Assembly (NCBI GenBank): GCA_012840065.1
Contig: DUMD01000108.1
Coordinates: 1 to 34,867, forward strand
DNA length: 34,867 bases
Direction: 5' to 3'
From: Clostridia bacterium
GTDB lineage: Bacteria > Bacillota > DUMD01
The notes below the pieces were generated by a model that saw nothing but the letters and a program-made list of their open reading frames with translations, searched no databases and was not told the origin of the DNA. Below, piece by piece: positions 34,236 to 34,867 of this stretch; positions within the stretch are counted from its first letter, which is position 1; each line of letters opens with the position of its first letter. Made by a program: the position numbers and the translations under genes.

Positions 34236-34867
34236 TTGGCTGCCAATTTTGACTTGTCTACCTTGGAAAAAATTATTGAAAAAACTCTGGAGAGTATAGA
34301 AACAAGTCGGTCGGAAATTTACGACGTGATAGAAATGGCCCGGTCTGAACAAAAGCGAATCGAAGGGGAATTGGAAGTTATTAAGGGAAAGGTAAGAAAT
34401 TCCATTGAGCTTGTGGAAAGTTTGGAGGCGCAGAGCAAGGCTTCCCGTCTTCGTTTGATAGAGGTTAGCCGTAATTTTTCTAAATATAGCGAAGAAGATA
34501 TAAAGGAAGCCTATGAACGGGCCCAGGACTTTCAAGTTAAACTTGCCTTAGCCAGGGAATGGGAAAAACAGCTAAGGGATAAAAGGGATGAATTAGAAAG
34601 AAACTTGAAAAATCTTGATTTTATAATCAGGAAAGCAGAAAATCTGCTCAATCAGATAAGTGTAACCATGGACTATCTTAGAGGAAGTTTTCGGGAGTTA
34701 AATAATAAAGTGGAATCCATTCAACAGCGGCAACAGCTGGGCTTTCAGATTATCAAGGTCCAGGAGGAGGAGAGGAGACGGTTGGCTCGGGAAATTCACG
34801 ATGGACCTGCCCAATCTCTGGTTAATGTAATCCTCCGCCTTGAGGTTTGCCAGAAAATTATGGAAAC
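34236..34867 (+). CDS. degS: DegS-like cytoplasmic sensor histidine kinase, 3'-truncated by window edge
   Basis: Not in the ORF track because it has no stop in the window; 210 codons are visible. It starts at TTG 34236, about 6 nt after GGAGGAGA (the ATG at 34231 is in another frame and soon stops). Residues 1-180 are a long coiled-coil sensor region (IEKTLESIETSRSEIYDVIE ... EAYERAQDFQVKLALA) with no membrane helix. Then comes the phospho-acceptor EEERRRLAREIHDGPAQSLVNV, a HisKA_3 motif identical in pattern to DegS. The ATPase domain and probably degU lie beyond the window. DegS/DegU control secreted enzymes, motility and biofilm in Bacillus; the targets here are unknown. Confidence 0.9.
   Translation, partial: MAANFDLSTLEKIIEKTLESIETSRSEIYDVIEMARSEQKRIEGELEVIKGKVRNSIELVESLEAQSKASRLRLIEVSRNFSKYSEEDIKEAYERAQDFQVKLALAREWEKQLRDKRDELERNLKNLDFIIRKAENLLNQISVTMDYLRGSFRELNNKVESIQQRQQLGFQIIKVQEEERRRLAREIHDGPAQSLVNVILRLEVCQKIME

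Overview
The window looks like a chromosomal segment of a spore-forming Gram-positive Clostridia (Peptococcia / Desulfotomaculia-like); I cannot name the species. The signs are an alpha/beta-type SASP spore protein, Rex, an isoleucine T-box, a SAM-I riboswitch, a BceRSAB-type module, a DegS-like kinase, strong AAGGAGG Shine-Dalgarno sequences and many GTG/TTG starts.

Layout. 1-2.2 kb: a fused MEMO/AMMECR1 protein (cut by the window edge) and its radical SAM partner. 2.2-3.5 kb (minus): a SASP and a lipoprotein polysaccharide deacetylase. 3.7-5.5 kb: a DapL-like aminotransferase and a small membrane protein. 5.5-7.4 kb: a decaying zone with a VanY-type carboxypeptidase pseudogene, a strong terminator and a headless chemotaxis-receptor fragment. 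7.4-8.8 kb (minus): a lemA/TPM (YgcG-like) pair. 9.0-10.3 kb: rex and a CoA-binding protein.

10.3-24.8 kb is the core. It holds argCJBDFGH, then ilvE behind a consensus promoter and a structured leader I cannot confidently assign, then an Ile-specifier T-box and ilvDBNC, ending at a strong terminator. No unconditional terminator is visible between argC and ilvC, so control inside this 14.5-kb amino-acid block seems to rest on RNA leaders. The arg set uses ArgJ to recycle acetyl groups; the ilv set makes isoleucine and valine and the leucine precursor.

24.8-30.1 kb: after a 718-nt gene-poor stretch comes an AT-richer Bce-type module (response regulator, sensor kinase, ABC ATPase, permease). 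A match to the published BceR-family operator pattern overlaps the kinase stop codon, and a perfect 19-bp inverted repeat closes the permease gene. Composition suggests acquisition by transfer. 30.1-31.6 kb (minus): a NifX/NifB-like small protein and a second polysaccharide deacetylase. 31.7-34.0 kb: metK under a SAM-I riboswitch, followed by a GDSL esterase. 34.2 kb to the end: the 5' part of a DegS-like kinase, missing from the ORF track because it runs off the window.

Most of the window is ordinary metabolism. The parts most worth a second look are the ilvE leader with its 11-bp triple repeat, the Bce island with its operator and hairpins, the decayed VanY/MCP zone, and the fused MEMO-AMMECR1 protein.
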